Shown piece by piece: positions 35,589-46,034 of a DNA stretch of 64,000 bases (position 1 is the stretch's first letter; the number at the start of each line of letters is the position of its first letter). The notes beneath the pieces were generated by a model. It was not told where the DNA came from, did no database searches, and worked only from the letters and a program-made list of their open reading frames with translations. A program made the translations under genes and the position numbers. Source of the DNA: Reddybacter sp041277045 (lineage in GTDB: Bacteria > Pseudomonadota > Gammaproteobacteria > Pseudomonadales > Porticoccaceae); the NCBI GenBank assembly GCA_041277045.1, contig JBGFSY010000002.1, forward strand, positions 496,001-560,000, given 5' to 3'.

Positions 35589-37391
35589 TTAGACGTGTGG
35601 TTCGTTTGGGTAGGTTTGGCTCTGTAGGCCATTAACGCTAGACCTGGCCCGAGATTTTCTATCTCTAATTAAATTTTCAGCATGAAAGGAAATGTCATCA
35701 TCTACCAAGGAAATGACTCCCGACTCCATTGTCCGTCGAGCCTTGAACTTGAAAGGACCGATTTGGACTTCAATAGGGGAGTGGATTCGTCGTTTTACGC
35801 GTAGTTGAACGTTATTAAGCTCTAATTTTATAGTCTCTTTTATTGCCTGACGTCCGGATTCTAGCTGGCCAATAACTTTATTAAATTTAACGATTGTATT
35901 TTTTATTTTATCTGCCTGTGTCTGTTGATCACTAGTGAGTTTCTGGCGAGTTAACTGGCTATAGTTTTCATTCAATACCTTAACTTGCTTTTGCTTAGTG
36001 CTAAGATCTTGTTCAATATCAGCAAGCGATTCCAGGTGTTTTTGGTGGGACCCGCTAAGGTCAAGTCGGGTTAATATCCCTGCGCTAGATCCGATAATAT
36101 CGACTTCGATTGTTATTCCAGCCCTTGTGATACCACCCAAAATTTTTCCTCGCCCCACCTGTTCACTGCCGACGCTTATCATGTCTTGGCTCGTGGCGTT
36201 ACAATGTAGCATTTGCTCGTCAATATGAATGAGCGACTTTGCCTGGAGTTTTGAGTAGCTAGCAAAAAGAGCGTTAATACTATTTCCAGCGCGGACAAAG
36301 GTGGTTAATTCTTTTATTTCGCCTGGTTCATGATGAGGCATGTGGCCAACTATTCCTTTCCCAACAAAAACACTGCCCTTGGCTTCTACCTCCGCAGATT
36401 CAATGACCCCCCCGACAGTGATATCACCAGTACATTTTACTTTCATGGATTCAGTAATATCGCCTTCTACTAACAAGTTGGCGTCAATATCTAGATTACC
36501 TGTAGACAAGTCGACTGCTTTCAGCTTAATGACGTTATCAACTTTCATTCCATTAAAAACAAGGTTGGGCTGGCCACTAATTTCTGCTAGTAATTCCAAG
36601 GGGTTTTCCTTGTTAACGTTGCTACCAGGCGCCTCAGTAAAATCAAAATCTTGGCCAGGATTGGCTTCAATAGAATGCCCTCGAACATCCACTCCCGGTT
36701 CGCCCATTGTAAAAAGCTCTCTGCGCATGATTTTGTGGCCAGCATGAACCATTGGCAGATTACCCAGCTCTCTCAAATCGATAGTGCCATCTGGGCGCAA
36801 TTGGGGCTTTAAAACTCGCTCATTCGCGGTATCTACTAAGGGAATAAATTGAGTGTCGTCACCATTGACGGGTTGCTTTGCCCTCGCAACCAGTTTTTCA
36901 ATAGGCTTACCTGTTTTACTTTGCTGGGCTTGCTGCAAAAGATCGACAAGCAATTGATCTTCTATACCAAACTTTACCCCGTTTTCAGATAAGATTGACT
37001 TCACTTCGGCCAACTTTAGTTGCTTCCCTCCTTTCGCGGGAGTAAGCGTTATAAAGCCTTCCAGGCTATCGGCAGCGATTTTCACTTCTGCTTTTGCATC
37101 TACTGCTATTGCAACGACAGGTGTTTCAAATGTCTCGTTAGCGGGCTCACTGCTACTTTCTAGATCTGCTAATTTTTGTTTTATATCTTCAATAGCAGCA
37201 GATATTTGTTCGTCCAACCGGCGGTATTGAGAAAAGCCCCGCTGCTCTAGCAGTCCAATAACGGTATCTTTAGTTATTGTCGGTTGAGTATTGGAATCGC
37301 TGAGTAGGAAGTTAACGCGCAACGATACCTTATGGGTTTCGTCGTCAACTATCGTTTCTAATAGAACAGAAATCTTTTTCTTAGTTTCCAT
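35589..37391 (-). CDS. FapA/DUF342 family protein
   Basis: A 600-residue cytoplasmic protein with the DUF342 (FapA) core of stacked beta strands: TLRPDGTIDLRELGN-like, FTMGEPGVDVRG, then the repetitive GNLDIDANLLVEGDITESMKVKC, GDITVGGVIESAEVEAKGSVFVGKGIVGH. A helical coiled-coil region (about 460-535) follows, with DLSTKQKQVKVLNENYSQL. FapA-type proteins are linked to flagellar or cell-surface assembly in some bacteria, but no flagellar genes are nearby. Single gene; role uncertain. Confidence 0.82.
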   Translation of the reverse strand: METKKKISVLLETIVDDETHKVSLRVNFLLSDSNTQPTITKDTVIGLLEQRGFSQYRRLDEQISAAIEDIKQKLADLESSSEPANETFETPVVAIAVDAKAEVKIAADSLEGFITLTPAKGGKQLKLAEVKSILSENGVKFGIEDQLLVDLLQQAQQSKTGKPIEKLVARAKQPVNGDDTQFIPLVDTANERVLKPQLRPDGTIDLRELGNLPMVHAGHKIMRRELFTMGEPGVDVRGHSIEANPGQDFDFTEAPGSNVNKENPLELLAEISGQPNLVFNGMKVDNVIKLKAVDLSTGNLDIDANLLVEGDITESMKVKCTGDITVGGVIESAEVEAKGSVFVGKGIVGHMPHHEPGEIKELTTFVRAGNSINALFASYSKLQAKSLIHIDEQMLHCNATSQDMISVGSEQVGRGKILGGITRAGITIEVDIIGSSAGILTRLDLSGSHQKHLESLADIEQDLSTKQKQVKVLNENYSQLTRQKLTSDQQTQADKIKNTIVKFNKVIGQLESGRQAIKETIKLELNNVQLRVKRRIHSPIEVQIGPFKFKARRTMESGVISLVDDDISFHAENLIRDRKSRARSSVNGLQSQTYPNEPHV

Positions 37392-37718
37392 CTAAATCAC
37401 CTGGAGTATGGAGTCAAATATTGATTCTTGTGCGTTACACAGAGATAGAATCCATTCTTCCTGGCTTGAGTTTTTGCAAATTGGGCTCAGGTGTCGCAAT
37501 CATGCATAGTCTCGCTGTACCCCTCAAGATTAGCAGTCCACTAAGAATAGAGCAGGCAGACGGCATTTATCATATCACTTCACGGTTGATGGGAGTGAGG
37601 GTAGCGATGCAGATGATGGCGGCGATAAAATTGGTTAACCTTGTTTGTAAGGTAAGAAGACTTGCCCCGTAGGTGCTGAAACCGGGTAAAATCGCCGGCA
37701 AGTTAAAAAGGATGAGTT
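37392..37718. other. Spacer containing a RAYT fragment
   Basis: 327 bp between divergent genes. It holds the RAYT N-terminal remnant at 37520-37600 and the promoter region for the DUF342 gene. Other short open frames here have no support. Confidence 0.5.
37520..37600 (+). pseudogene. RAYT transposase N-terminal fragment
   Basis: Translation PLRIEQADGIYHITSRLMG matches the hallmark start of REP-associated tyrosine transposases (RPLRIEYPGAxYHVTSRG). The rest of the gene is missing; the downstream frame ends after about 30 unrelated codons. A third trace of the same family in the window. Confidence 0.55.
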
Positions 37719-38123
37719 ATGTATACACCGGAAAACTACCTTTGGGGCTGCATGGCCTACGTAATGGGTGTGTTGATGACCGTGCCATTTGCTTGGTGGG
37801 CGACACGGCCTTTGCCCTGGTATCCGCTCAGAGCCTTTTTTCGCATGTTCAGTTTGGCTCTGCTGTTAACCCCGGCATTTCCCTATGAGGGTATGACCTA
37901 TCTAGCTCCCGCCTGGGCCACTGCGGCCTTTGAATTAATTAAGCCAACCATGGAGCACGGTGTGCGTCGTGTGCTAATCCCTATCGGTTTTAGCTTTGCC
38001 GTGCTCTACGCCTTAAACCTGTGTGTTTGGCAATTGCTTAAAACTAGAGCGGAAAAGAAAGGCGCTGATCTTGCGAGTGAAGATGATAGCGACGAGCAGG
38101 AAGAGGGTTTTGTGCGCTCTTAA
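37719..38123 (+). CDS. Hypothetical inner-membrane protein
   Basis: A 134-residue protein with about three to four hydrophobic stretches (WGCMAYVMGVLMTVPFAWW, FFRMFSLALLLTPAF, VLIPIGFSFAVLYALNLCVW) and a charged acidic C-terminal tail (SEDDSDEQEE). ATG with GGATGAG upstream. Not recognised as a named family; the composition and Trp/Pro-rich loops suggest a small integral membrane protein. It converges with the POT transporter. Confidence 0.7.
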   Translation: MYTPENYLWGCMAYVMGVLMTVPFAWWATRPLPWYPLRAFFRMFSLALLLTPAFPYEGMTYLAPAWATAAFELIKPTMEHGVRRVLIPIGFSFAVLYALNLCVWQLLKTRAEKKGADLASEDDSDEQEEGFVRS

Positions 38124-38132
38124 GCTCGGGCA

Positions 38133-39683
38133 TTAATTCACGCCGTGCATACCTTTGCGTAACAGCGGCGATATCACCAATAAAAACACCGCAATACCCA
38201 CCGCAAACCAGCCGACATTGCTGTACACATCCATTGTTTTTGCCAATGCACTGGCCTGATCCAGTACTTCGCCGTCAACGGTTCTGCGACTCGTCAACTG
38301 GGCTATTTTACTGGCGATAAAGTTGGCGCCTGCCGAGGCGAGAAACCAAACCCCCATCATCATGCCGACAATGCGCGGCACGCTGAGCTTGGTAATCATC
38401 GATAGGCCAACCGGTGACAGGCAGAGCTCACCGGTGGTGTGGAGGAGGTAAATCAGCACCAGCCAGATCATGCCCACGCCCTGGCCTTCACTGGCGAGCC
38501 GGGCACCGAAGGCCAGCACCAGAAATCCTAGGCCGACTTGAAACAGGGCGAGAGCAAACTTCACCGGAGTCGAAGGTTCGCGCCCACTGGCGGCGAGGCG
38601 TGTCCAGAGGATGGAAAACACCGGGGCCAGCAGAAAGATAAAAAAGGCGTTGAAGGACTGAAATACCGATGCCGGTAGCTCATAACCAAACAGAACGCGG
38701 TCAACGCTGCGGTCGGCAAAGAGGTTCAAGGATGATCCAGCCTGTTCAAATAGCGCCCAGAAAAGTACTGAAAAAAGGATGAGCGTGGCAGCGACAAATA
38801 AGCGGTGACGCTCCACGGGCTCGCATTTGATAAAGGCGTAGGTGAGAATGATAAGCAGCATCAAGCCACCAAAACCACTCAGGGCCTGGCCTACCAGTGC
38901 TTGATGTTGTACCAGTTGCCAGATGGCGAATACGCCGCCGAAACCACTCAGGTAAATGAGTTGTTCGCGACTAAGACCGGCAAAAAATGGTGCTGATAGC
39001 GCAGCCTTTGAAGGTGGTTCCGCTTTGCCCTGTAGATGTTGCTGGCCTCTGAGAAAGATCGCGAGGCCGAGTAGCATGCCAATCCCTGCCAGCCCAAAAC
39101 CGTACTTCCAGCCGTAGGTTTGGCCGAGCCAGCCGCAGAGCAGGGAAGATGAAAAGGCACCTATATTGATGCCCATATAAAACAGGGTAAAGCCGCTGTC
39201 ACGGCGCGGATCGTCGTGGCTATACAGGGCGCCAACCACAGTGGAAATATTGGCTTTTAAAAAGCCAACACCGCAGATAATAAAGGCCAGTGAGAGGTAA
39301 AAAATTTGTAGGTAGAAGGGATCGCGGCTGATATTGCTGGCTGAATCGATGGCGGCTGGCCCCTCTATCGCCATGCCTAAATGTCCTAAAACCAATAAGA
39401 TAGCACCGAAAGTTACCGCTTTGCGTGAGCCTAAGTAACGGTCTGCCAGCACGCCGCCAATGACGGGTGTGACATAGACCAGTGCCGAATAGGCACCGTA
39501 AATAAGATAGGCTTTTTCATCGCTAAACAGGAAGTGCTGGGTCAGATAAAAGATAAGCAGGGCACGCATGCCGTAGTAGGAAAAACGCTCCCACATCTCG
39601 GTCATAAAGCAGACGTATAAGCCTTTCGGGTGACCGAAAAAGGCGGTGTCCGTTGTGAGTTTAGAGGGGGGCGTGGCGGGCAT
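38133..39683 (-). CDS. POT-family proton-coupled peptide transporter
   Basis: About 516 residues, 12-14 membrane helices. POT signatures: EMWERFSYYGMRALL (the ExxER proton-coupling motif in helix 1), VIGGVLADRYLGSRKAV, and FTLFYMGINIGAF with the FYxxINxG signature. Imports di- and tripeptides using the proton gradient. The start ATG of MPATPPSKL (39683) is preferred over an ATG at 39740 that lacks a ribosome site. Single gene. Confidence 0.93.
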   Translation of the reverse strand: MPATPPSKLTTDTAFFGHPKGLYVCFMTEMWERFSYYGMRALLIFYLTQHFLFSDEKAYLIYGAYSALVYVTPVIGGVLADRYLGSRKAVTFGAILLVLGHLGMAIEGPAAIDSASNISRDPFYLQIFYLSLAFIICGVGFLKANISTVVGALYSHDDPRRDSGFTLFYMGINIGAFSSSLLCGWLGQTYGWKYGFGLAGIGMLLGLAIFLRGQQHLQGKAEPPSKAALSAPFFAGLSREQLIYLSGFGGVFAIWQLVQHQALVGQALSGFGGLMLLIILTYAFIKCEPVERHRLFVAATLILFSVLFWALFEQAGSSLNLFADRSVDRVLFGYELPASVFQSFNAFFIFLLAPVFSILWTRLAASGREPSTPVKFALALFQVGLGFLVLAFGARLASEGQGVGMIWLVLIYLLHTTGELCLSPVGLSMITKLSVPRIVGMMMGVWFLASAGANFIASKIAQLTSRRTVDGEVLDQASALAKTMDVYSNVGWFAVGIAVFLLVISPLLRKGMHGVN

Positions 39684-39926
39684 GTTGTGATCCGAAGTCG
39701 GTGGTTCGAAGGGTTTAGCCAATAAGTAAAGCGTCTGCATATTAGCAGTGATAATTTGTCGGTAATAGCTGTTGCTAGTGTGGCTGTGGGTTAAGTGGGC
39801 TGGCTTGTCTCTTTCTATAGGGGGATGGCGTCAATGCAGTGGAGCCGCTAGAATGTCTGGCTTCGTTTACAAATTTGAAACTACAATTAGCCTACGAACA
39901 CATTATTCTTAATTAGGGGGAATACA

Positions 39927-40772
39927 ATGCAATTTACCGGGACAGAGCGCTACGTAGCGACCAGTGATCTTCAAATGGCTGTTAATGCGGCGGTCACGTT
40001 AGAGCGGCCATTACTGATCAAGGGCGAGCCAGGCACGGGTAAAACCATGCTGGCAGAAGAGGTGGCGACTGCCCTCGGCATGCCGCTTATCTCTTGGCAC
40101 ATCAAGTCGACCACCAAGGCCCAGCAGGGTTTGTACGACTACGATGCGGTATCCCGTCTGCGTGATTCCCAGCTGGGTAATGATGACGTCCAAGACATCA
40201 ACAACTACATCAGGAAAGGTAAGCTTTGGGAGGCTTTCACTGCCGATGAGCAAGTGGTCTTGCTGATTGATGAAATTGATAAAGCCGATATTGAATTCCC
40301 CAATGACTTGCTGCTCGAGCTCGACAAAATGGAATTTCACGTTTATGAAACCGGCGAGCGTGTTGTGGCTAAGCGGCGCCCCATCGTAATCATCACCAGT
40401 AATAATGAAAAAGAATTGCCCGATGCCTTCTTGCGTCGTTGCTTCTTCCACTTCATCAACTTCCCAAGCCGTGAAACCATGCAGGAAATTGTTGATGTGC
40501 ACTATCCGAACATTACCAAGGACCTGGTTGACGAAGCCCTCGATATTTTCTTCGACGTGCGCAAAATTCCCGGCCTGAAAAAGAAGCCTTCAACTTCAGA
40601 GCTGGTTGACTGGTTGAAGCTGTTAATGTCGGATCAAATTCCCGATGGCATTCTTAAGCAGCGCGATGCGACCAAAGCCATTCCACCTTTGTACGGTGCT
40701 TTGTTGAAAAATGAGCAAGACGTTCACCTGCTCGAGCGACTGGCCTTTATGACCCGAAGGGATGCCAAGTAA
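39927..40772 (+). CDS. MoxR-type AAA+ ATPase
   Basis: A 281-residue ATPase chaperone. It has Walker A GEPGTGKTM (about 32-40), Walker B LLIDEIDKAD, sensor TSNNEKELPDAFLRRC, and a C-terminal lid domain. MoxR proteins work with von Willebrand A partners to assemble or activate enzymes or metal centres. The stop overlaps the start of the VWA gene (TAATG at 40770-40774), so they are translationally coupled. RBS TAGGGGG. The client protein is unknown. Confidence 0.93.
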   Translation: MQFTGTERYVATSDLQMAVNAAVTLERPLLIKGEPGTGKTMLAEEVATALGMPLISWHIKSTTKAQQGLYDYDAVSRLRDSQLGNDDVQDINNYIRKGKLWEAFTADEQVVLLIDEIDKADIEFPNDLLLELDKMEFHVYETGERVVAKRRPIVIITSNNEKELPDAFLRRCFFHFINFPSRETMQEIVDVHYPNITKDLVDEALDIFFDVRKIPGLKKKPSTSELVDWLKLLMSDQIPDGILKQRDATKAIPPLYGALLKNEQDVHLLERLAFMTRRDAK

Positions 40773-41947
40773 TGTTACTCAACTTTTTTTTCGCACTGCG
40801 CAAGGGTGGCCTGCCGGTATCGATTAATGAGTTGCTGACCCTGCTGGAAACCCTGAAGCAGCGTATCGCTTTTGCAGATATGGAAGACTTCTACTATTTG
40901 TCCCGCGCCTGTCTGGTGAAGGATGAGCGCAATTACGATAAGTTCGATCGCGCTTTTTCCCTCTATTTTAAGGAGCTGGATACCCTAGAAGACTTTCTCG
41001 AAGCGCTGATCCCCGAAGATTGGTTGCGTTCAGAGTTTGAAAAGTCCTTAACGGATGAAGAGAAAGCCGAGATCGAAAGTCTCGGCGGCCTCGAAAAGCT
41101 CATTGAAGCCTTTAAAGAACGCCTCAAAGAGCAACAGGGTAAGCACGAAGGCGGTAATAAGTGGATCGGCACCGGGGGTACATCCCCCTTTGGTAACGAC
41201 GGCTATAATCCCGAAGGTATTCGCGTTGGTGGTGAGGGCAAGCAGAAAAAAGCCCTCAAGGTCTGGGAAAAGCGCGAGTTCAGTAATCTCGACGACTCGG
41301 TCGAACTGGGAACGCGCAATATTAAAGTCGCTCTGCGTCGCTTGCGTAAGTTTACGCGGGTGGGTCTCGAGGAAGAGTTAGACCTCGACGACACCATTCG
41401 CTCGACCGCAAAGAATGCGGGTCTGCTCGATATTAAAATGGTGGCCGAAAAGAAAAACGCGGTAAAAGTGTTAATTTTCTTTGATGCTGGCGGCTCGATG
41501 GACCCCTACGTCAAGATTTGTGAGGAGTTGTTTTCCGCTGCTAAAACAGAGTTTAAGCATCTGGAATATTATTATTTTCACAACATGCTTTACGATTTTG
41601 TGTGGCGCGATAACTTTCGACGTTTTCAGGAAAAGACAGAAACCTATGATCTGCTGCGCACCTATGGCTCAGATTATAAAATCATTTTTGTGGGTGACGC
41701 CTCCATGTCACCCTATGAAATCGAAAGCCCCGGCGGCAGTGTCGAGTACTACAACAAAGAGTCCGGCGCTGAGTGGATGGAGCGTGTCACCGATTCCTGG
41801 GATCGGGTTGTTTGGTTAAACCCCGTTCGTGAGGATTACTGGGAGCACACCCCGTCGATTCAACGCGTTCGGCAACTGGTCGACAACCGCATGTTTCCTT
41901 TAACACTGGGTGGCCTTGAAGAGGGTATGGCCTTACTTACCAAATAA
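40772..41947 (+). CDS. VWA-domain (CoxE-like) protein, MoxR partner
   Basis: A 391-residue protein. The N-terminal half is helical with LRKGGLPVSINELLTLL typical of CoxE-like proteins. The C-terminal VWA domain has DAGGSMDPYV (MIDAS-like DxGxS) and later FVGDASMSPYEI. The C-terminal WLNPVREDYWEHTPSIQ is typical of this MoxR-linked type. Coupled to the preceding ATPase; both probably act on an unidentified client. Confidence 0.9.
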   Translation: MLLNFFFALRKGGLPVSINELLTLLETLKQRIAFADMEDFYYLSRACLVKDERNYDKFDRAFSLYFKELDTLEDFLEALIPEDWLRSEFEKSLTDEEKAEIESLGGLEKLIEAFKERLKEQQGKHEGGNKWIGTGGTSPFGNDGYNPEGIRVGGEGKQKKALKVWEKREFSNLDDSVELGTRNIKVALRRLRKFTRVGLEEELDLDDTIRSTAKNAGLLDIKMVAEKKNAVKVLIFFDAGGSMDPYVKICEELFSAAKTEFKHLEYYYFHNMLYDFVWRDNFRRFQEKTETYDLLRTYGSDYKIIFVGDASMSPYEIESPGGSVEYYNKESGAEWMERVTDSWDRVVWLNPVREDYWEHTPSIQRVRQLVDNRMFPLTLGGLEEGMALLTK

Positions 41948-41973
41948 CAGGTTACCAAATAAAAGATCAGCAA

Positions 41974-44900
41974 GTGACAGAGACAGCAAGTAAAGATGTA
42001 GATCAAACGGGCGTCGATGAAAAGGCGCTGCGCAAAGCGATCCGCGGGTGTATGAGCCGGGATCGCTTTCGCTTTTCTCGCCAGCTGAAAAATATCGAGC
42101 AGCGTCGCCGTAAGGGTAAGTCCGTCGATCGTGATTTAGCTCGGCTGGCGACTCAGGCATCGGCCTCCGCAGCCCTCGTCGCCAAACGCAGCCAGTTCGT
42201 GTCACCGCTGAATTTTCCCGAAGCCTTACCGGTCAGTGCGCGGCGCGAAGAAATTCGTGACGCCATTGCCGCCAATCAACTGGTGATTATTGCCGGTGAA
42301 ACCGGCTCCGGTAAAACTACCCAGCTACCAAAAATATGTCTGGAAATGGGGCGGGGCATTAAGGGGCAAATTGGCCACACTCAGCCTCGACGCATTGCAG
42401 CACGCACCGTTGCCCAGCGCATCGCCGAAGAGGTCAATACGCCCTTGGGTGAGCTGGTGGGCTACCAAGTGCGTTTTCAAGATCACAGTAATGAGAATAC
42501 CTTGGTCAAGTTAATGACCGACGGTATTTTGCTGGCTGAAATTCAGCACGACCGCTTTCTTAATCGTTACGACACTCTGATTATTGATGAGGCCCATGAG
42601 CGCAGTCTGAATATTGATTTTCTACTCGGCTATCTCAAACAATTATTGCCTAAGCGTCCTGACTTAAAAGTCATTATTACCTCGGCCACTATCGACGTTG
42701 AGCGTTTCTCGAAACATTTTAATGATGCACCGGTGATCGAAGTGTCCGGTCGTACCTGGCCGGTTGATATTAATTACCGGCCCTTGCTGGAAGACGAAGA
42801 ACTGGCCAGTGGTATTGCCAATACCCTTGAAGAATTACTGCGTTTACCCCAGAGGGGTGACGTGCTGGTGTTTCTCAGTGGCGAGCGAGAAATTCGTGAA
42901 GCGGCAAAAGAAATACGCCAGCGGGACTTCCCCCATCTCGATGTACTGCCGCTATATGCCCGCTTGAGCCTTGCCGAGCAGACTAAAATCTTTAAAGCTC
43001 ATCGAGGTACACGAGTGGTGCTGGCGACCAATGTGGCCGAAACCTCTTTAACCGTGCCCGGTATTCGCTATGTGATCGACAGTGGTTATGCGCGTGTTAG
43101 TCGTTACAGTTATCGTACGAAGGTGCAGCGCCTGCCTATCGAGGCCGTTTCGCAGGCCAGCGCCAATCAGCGCTCGGGCCGCTGTGGTCGTGTTAGTGAA
43201 GGCGTTTGTGTGCGCCTTTACAGTGAACACGACTTTCTACAGCGCCCTGAATTTACCGACCCTGAAATTGTGCGTACTAACCTTGCGGCTGTTATTTTGC
43301 AGATGATGCGTCTGGGCATTGGCTCAGTGCGAGAGTTCCCCTTCATAGAACCGCCCGATAGTCGTTTGATTAACGATGGCTTTTTATTATTAAAAGAGCT
43401 GGATGCCGTCGATGGGCAGGAGCGATTAACCTCTACGGGTAAGCCACTATCCCAGTTCCCCGTCGATCCGCGCATGGGCCGTATGTTGCTGGCTGCAGCG
43501 GCGCAGGGCAGCTTGCGCGAAGTGCTGATTATCGTTGCCATGCTGAGCATTCAGGACCCTCGCGAGCGCCCGGCAGATAAGCGTCAGGCGGCGGATGAGA
43601 AGCATCGCCAGTGGCTCGATAAAGATTCTGACTTTATCAGTATTTTAAATTTGTGGCAGCATTTTGAAGAGCAACGCCAGGCATTGACGCGCAATCAATT
43701 TGCTAAATACTGTAAAAAATCTTTTGTCTCTTATTTGCGCATGGTCGAGTGGCGAGACCTGCATCATCAACTCCATACGTCCTGCCGTGACCTCGGCCTG
43801 GAATATAAAAAACAGCCTGCCGACGTCGATAGTATTCATAAGGCATTGTTAACGGGCCTACTTAGTCATATTGGTTTTCGTCACGAGAGTCGAGAGTACC
43901 TCGGCACACGCAATCGCAAGTTCCATGTTTTCCCCGGCTCTGGGCTGGCTAAAAAGCCACCGAAATGGGTAATGGCTATCGAGTTACTCGAAACAACCCG
44001 TCTTTTTGCTCACCATTGTGCAAGCTTTAATGAAGAGTGGCTGCCGGAAATGGCCGCTCATTTGGTGAAAAAAAGCCACAGCGAGGCCCACTATCACGTG
44101 GCTCGTGGTCAGGTGATGGCCTATGAAAAACAAAGCCTCTATGGCTTGACCATTGTCGAGCGCCAAAAAGTTGAATTTGGCAAAATTGATGCTAAGCAGG
44201 CACGGGCAGTCTTTATTCAATCAGCTTTGGTAGAAGGACTTTACGGCAATAGTCGTTCAGGTGGTCGGCGTGGTAGCAGTAATAAAAAGGTCGCCTTTTT
44301 TGCCCACAATACGGCTATTCTCAATGAACTGCACGAGCTTGAAGATCGCTTGCGACGGCGCGATATTCTCGCCGATGAGTCGGCCCTGCAGACATTTTAC
44401 GATGAGTTATTGCCGCCGGAAATTGTTGGCCTCGCCAGCTTTGAACGCTGGCGCAAGCGGGCCGAGCAGAGTCAGCCCCAACTACTTTATGTCAGTCGTG
44501 AGCAGTTAACCCAGAACCAGCCACTGGAAAGTGAGGAGGCGCAATTCCCTAAAACCTTGCGCTGGGCCGATCACGACTACCAACTCCACTACCTGTTTGA
44601 ACCGGGCAATGAGCAGGACGGCGTCAGTGTTGATCTGTCAGTTGGGCACCTCAATCAAGTACCGCGTTATCGCTTCGACTGGCTGGTGCCGGGCTTGTTG
44701 CGCGAGAAATGCATTGCTTTAATGAAAGGCTTACCCAAGCAGTGGCGCAAGCACTTTGTGCCGGTGCCGTCTTTTGTCGATAAGGTGTTGCCGCTGCTGG
44801 TGCCGGACAACCGGCCCTTGCATGAAGGCTTGGCGAAGCAACTCAAGCGCTTTAGTGGCGTGGATGTGCCCCTCGATTGCTGGGTGCCCGATAAGCTTGA

Positions 44901-45924
44901 AGCTTACTATCGCATGAACTTTCGGCTTTTTGATGAGCGGGGCAAGCTGCTGGAAAGCGTGCGTGACCTCGACTTATTGAAAGCCAAGTATCGCGACCGG
45001 GTGCAGGAAACCATTCGTCAGGGCGATAGCAGTGTTGGGCTGGAGAAGTCGGGGCTCACACAATGGGATTTTGGCGATCTGCCAGAGCTCAGTGTTATTA
45101 AGAAAAACAAGCATGAAATCCGCGCTTACCCCGCACTTATTGACGAGAATGACAGCGTGTCAGTACGAATTTATGACACGCCGGAGCTAGCCAAAAATAA
45201 AACCCGAACGGCTTTGGTGCGCCTGGCGATACTTGAAAACACGACGTCTGTAAAGTATTTAAGTAAGTCACTGCTAAAGGGTAAAGACCTACAGTTGAAA
45301 GCGGCACACTTACCGGGGCGTGATTTACTCAATGAAGAAATTATTTTTACCGCCTTTCACACAGCTTGTTTTGCCGGACAGGAGATACCCCGTGACCAGC
45401 AAAGCTTTGCGGCCTGTGTTGAGCAGGGTAAGGCTAATATCGTCAGCATTGCCAATGAGCTAGAGTCCTTGCTGCTCAAGCAGGCGGCAAGCTTAAAGAC
45501 GCTCTACGGGCTATTGCGAGAGAATGAACAGCGCTTTCCAGCAGTGGTTAAAGATGTACAGGTTCAGCTGACGGCACTTTACGCTACAGGCTTTGTCAGC
45601 CAAACCTCCCTGCATTGGCTGCGGCAGTATCCGCGTTACGTCCAGGCGGCACTCGTTCGTGTGGAGAAGCGTATTGGCGATGGTGAGAGGGACAGCGCTG
45701 TTATGGCTGAAATTGCAGGCTTTTGGCAAGCATGGCAGGCATTGCAGGCCGAGGCGCAGGAGTATCCGCAGGAGATTCTTAATGAGCTCGAAGCTTTCCG
45801 TCACATGATAGAGGAATATCGTGTATCTTCCTTTGCACAACAATTGAAAACCATTGCCCCAGTATCGGGTAAGCGCCTGCAAAAACAGTTGGCGAAAGTG
45901 AAGGCAGCCTTGCACAATAGCTAG
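41974..45924 (+). CDS. hrpA: ATP-dependent RNA helicase HrpA
   Basis: A 1316-residue DEAH-box helicase (E. coli 1300), linked to ribosome rescue by splitting stalled ribosomes. Motif I GETGSGKTTQ, motif II DEAH, motif III SAT, motif VI QRSGRCGR are in order in the first 400 residues, followed by the helicase-associated and OB domains and the long DUF3418-like C-terminus. Start is GTG at 41974. It lies 26 bp after the VWA gene, possibly on the same transcript. Confidence 0.96.
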   Translation: MTETASKDVDQTGVDEKALRKAIRGCMSRDRFRFSRQLKNIEQRRRKGKSVDRDLARLATQASASAALVAKRSQFVSPLNFPEALPVSARREEIRDAIAANQLVIIAGETGSGKTTQLPKICLEMGRGIKGQIGHTQPRRIAARTVAQRIAEEVNTPLGELVGYQVRFQDHSNENTLVKLMTDGILLAEIQHDRFLNRYDTLIIDEAHERSLNIDFLLGYLKQLLPKRPDLKVIITSATIDVERFSKHFNDAPVIEVSGRTWPVDINYRPLLEDEELASGIANTLEELLRLPQRGDVLVFLSGEREIREAAKEIRQRDFPHLDVLPLYARLSLAEQTKIFKAHRGTRVVLATNVAETSLTVPGIRYVIDSGYARVSRYSYRTKVQRLPIEAVSQASANQRSGRCGRVSEGVCVRLYSEHDFLQRPEFTDPEIVRTNLAAVILQMMRLGIGSVREFPFIEPPDSRLINDGFLLLKELDAVDGQERLTSTGKPLSQFPVDPRMGRMLLAAAAQGSLREVLIIVAMLSIQDPRERPADKRQAADEKHRQWLDKDSDFISILNLWQHFEEQRQALTRNQFAKYCKKSFVSYLRMVEWRDLHHQLHTSCRDLGLEYKKQPADVDSIHKALLTGLLSHIGFRHESREYLGTRNRKFHVFPGSGLAKKPPKWVMAIELLETTRLFAHHCASFNEEWLPEMAAHLVKKSHSEAHYHVARGQVMAYEKQSLYGLTIVERQKVEFGKIDAKQARAVFIQSALVEGLYGNSRSGGRRGSSNKKVAFFAHNTAILNELHELEDRLRRRDILADESALQTFYDELLPPEIVGLASFERWRKRAEQSQPQLLYVSREQLTQNQPLESEEAQFPKTLRWADHDYQLHYLFEPGNEQDGVSVDLSVGHLNQVPRYRFDWLVPGLLREKCIALMKGLPKQWRKHFVPVPSFVDKVLPLLVPDNRPLHEGLAKQLKRFSGVDVPLDCWVPDKLEAYYRMNFRLFDERGKLLESVRDLDLLKAKYRDRVQETIRQGDSSVGLEKSGLTQWDFGDLPELSVIKKNKHEIRAYPALIDENDSVSVRIYDTPELAKNKTRTALVRLAILENTTSVKYLSKSLLKGKDLQLKAAHLPGRDLLNEEIIFTAFHTACFAGQEIPRDQQSFAACVEQGKANIVSIANELESLLLKQAASLKTLYGLLRENEQRFPAVVKDVQVQLTALYATGFVSQTSLHWLRQYPRYVQAALVRVEKRIGDGERDSAVMAEIAGFWQAWQALQAEAQEYPQEILNELEAFRHMIEEYRVSSFAQQLKTIAPVSGKRLQKQLAKVKAALHNS

Positions 45925-46006
45925 TGCTGTGTTTTTTTAGTTAAAGCTAATCAGCCCTTACTTATAAATGAATGGTTTTTATTATTGTTATAAATTTCCG
46001 CTATGC

Positions 46007-46034
46007 GGAAACTAAGTGCCCAGTACTTGGTCTT
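46007..46034 (+). promoter_or_regulatory. ECF-sigma-like promoter candidate for hvfABC
   Basis: GGAAAC (46007-46012) and GGTCTT (46029-46034) with a 16-bp spacer resemble the ECF pattern GGAAC-N16/17-CGTC. Position 93 bp before the hvfA ATG is suitable. Seen by pattern only. Confidence 0.35.

Noticed and set aside
37421..37672. 83-codon open frame as a gene
   Set aside because: Only the middle (RAYT start signature) is meaningful; both sides are unrelated, so it was called a fragment.
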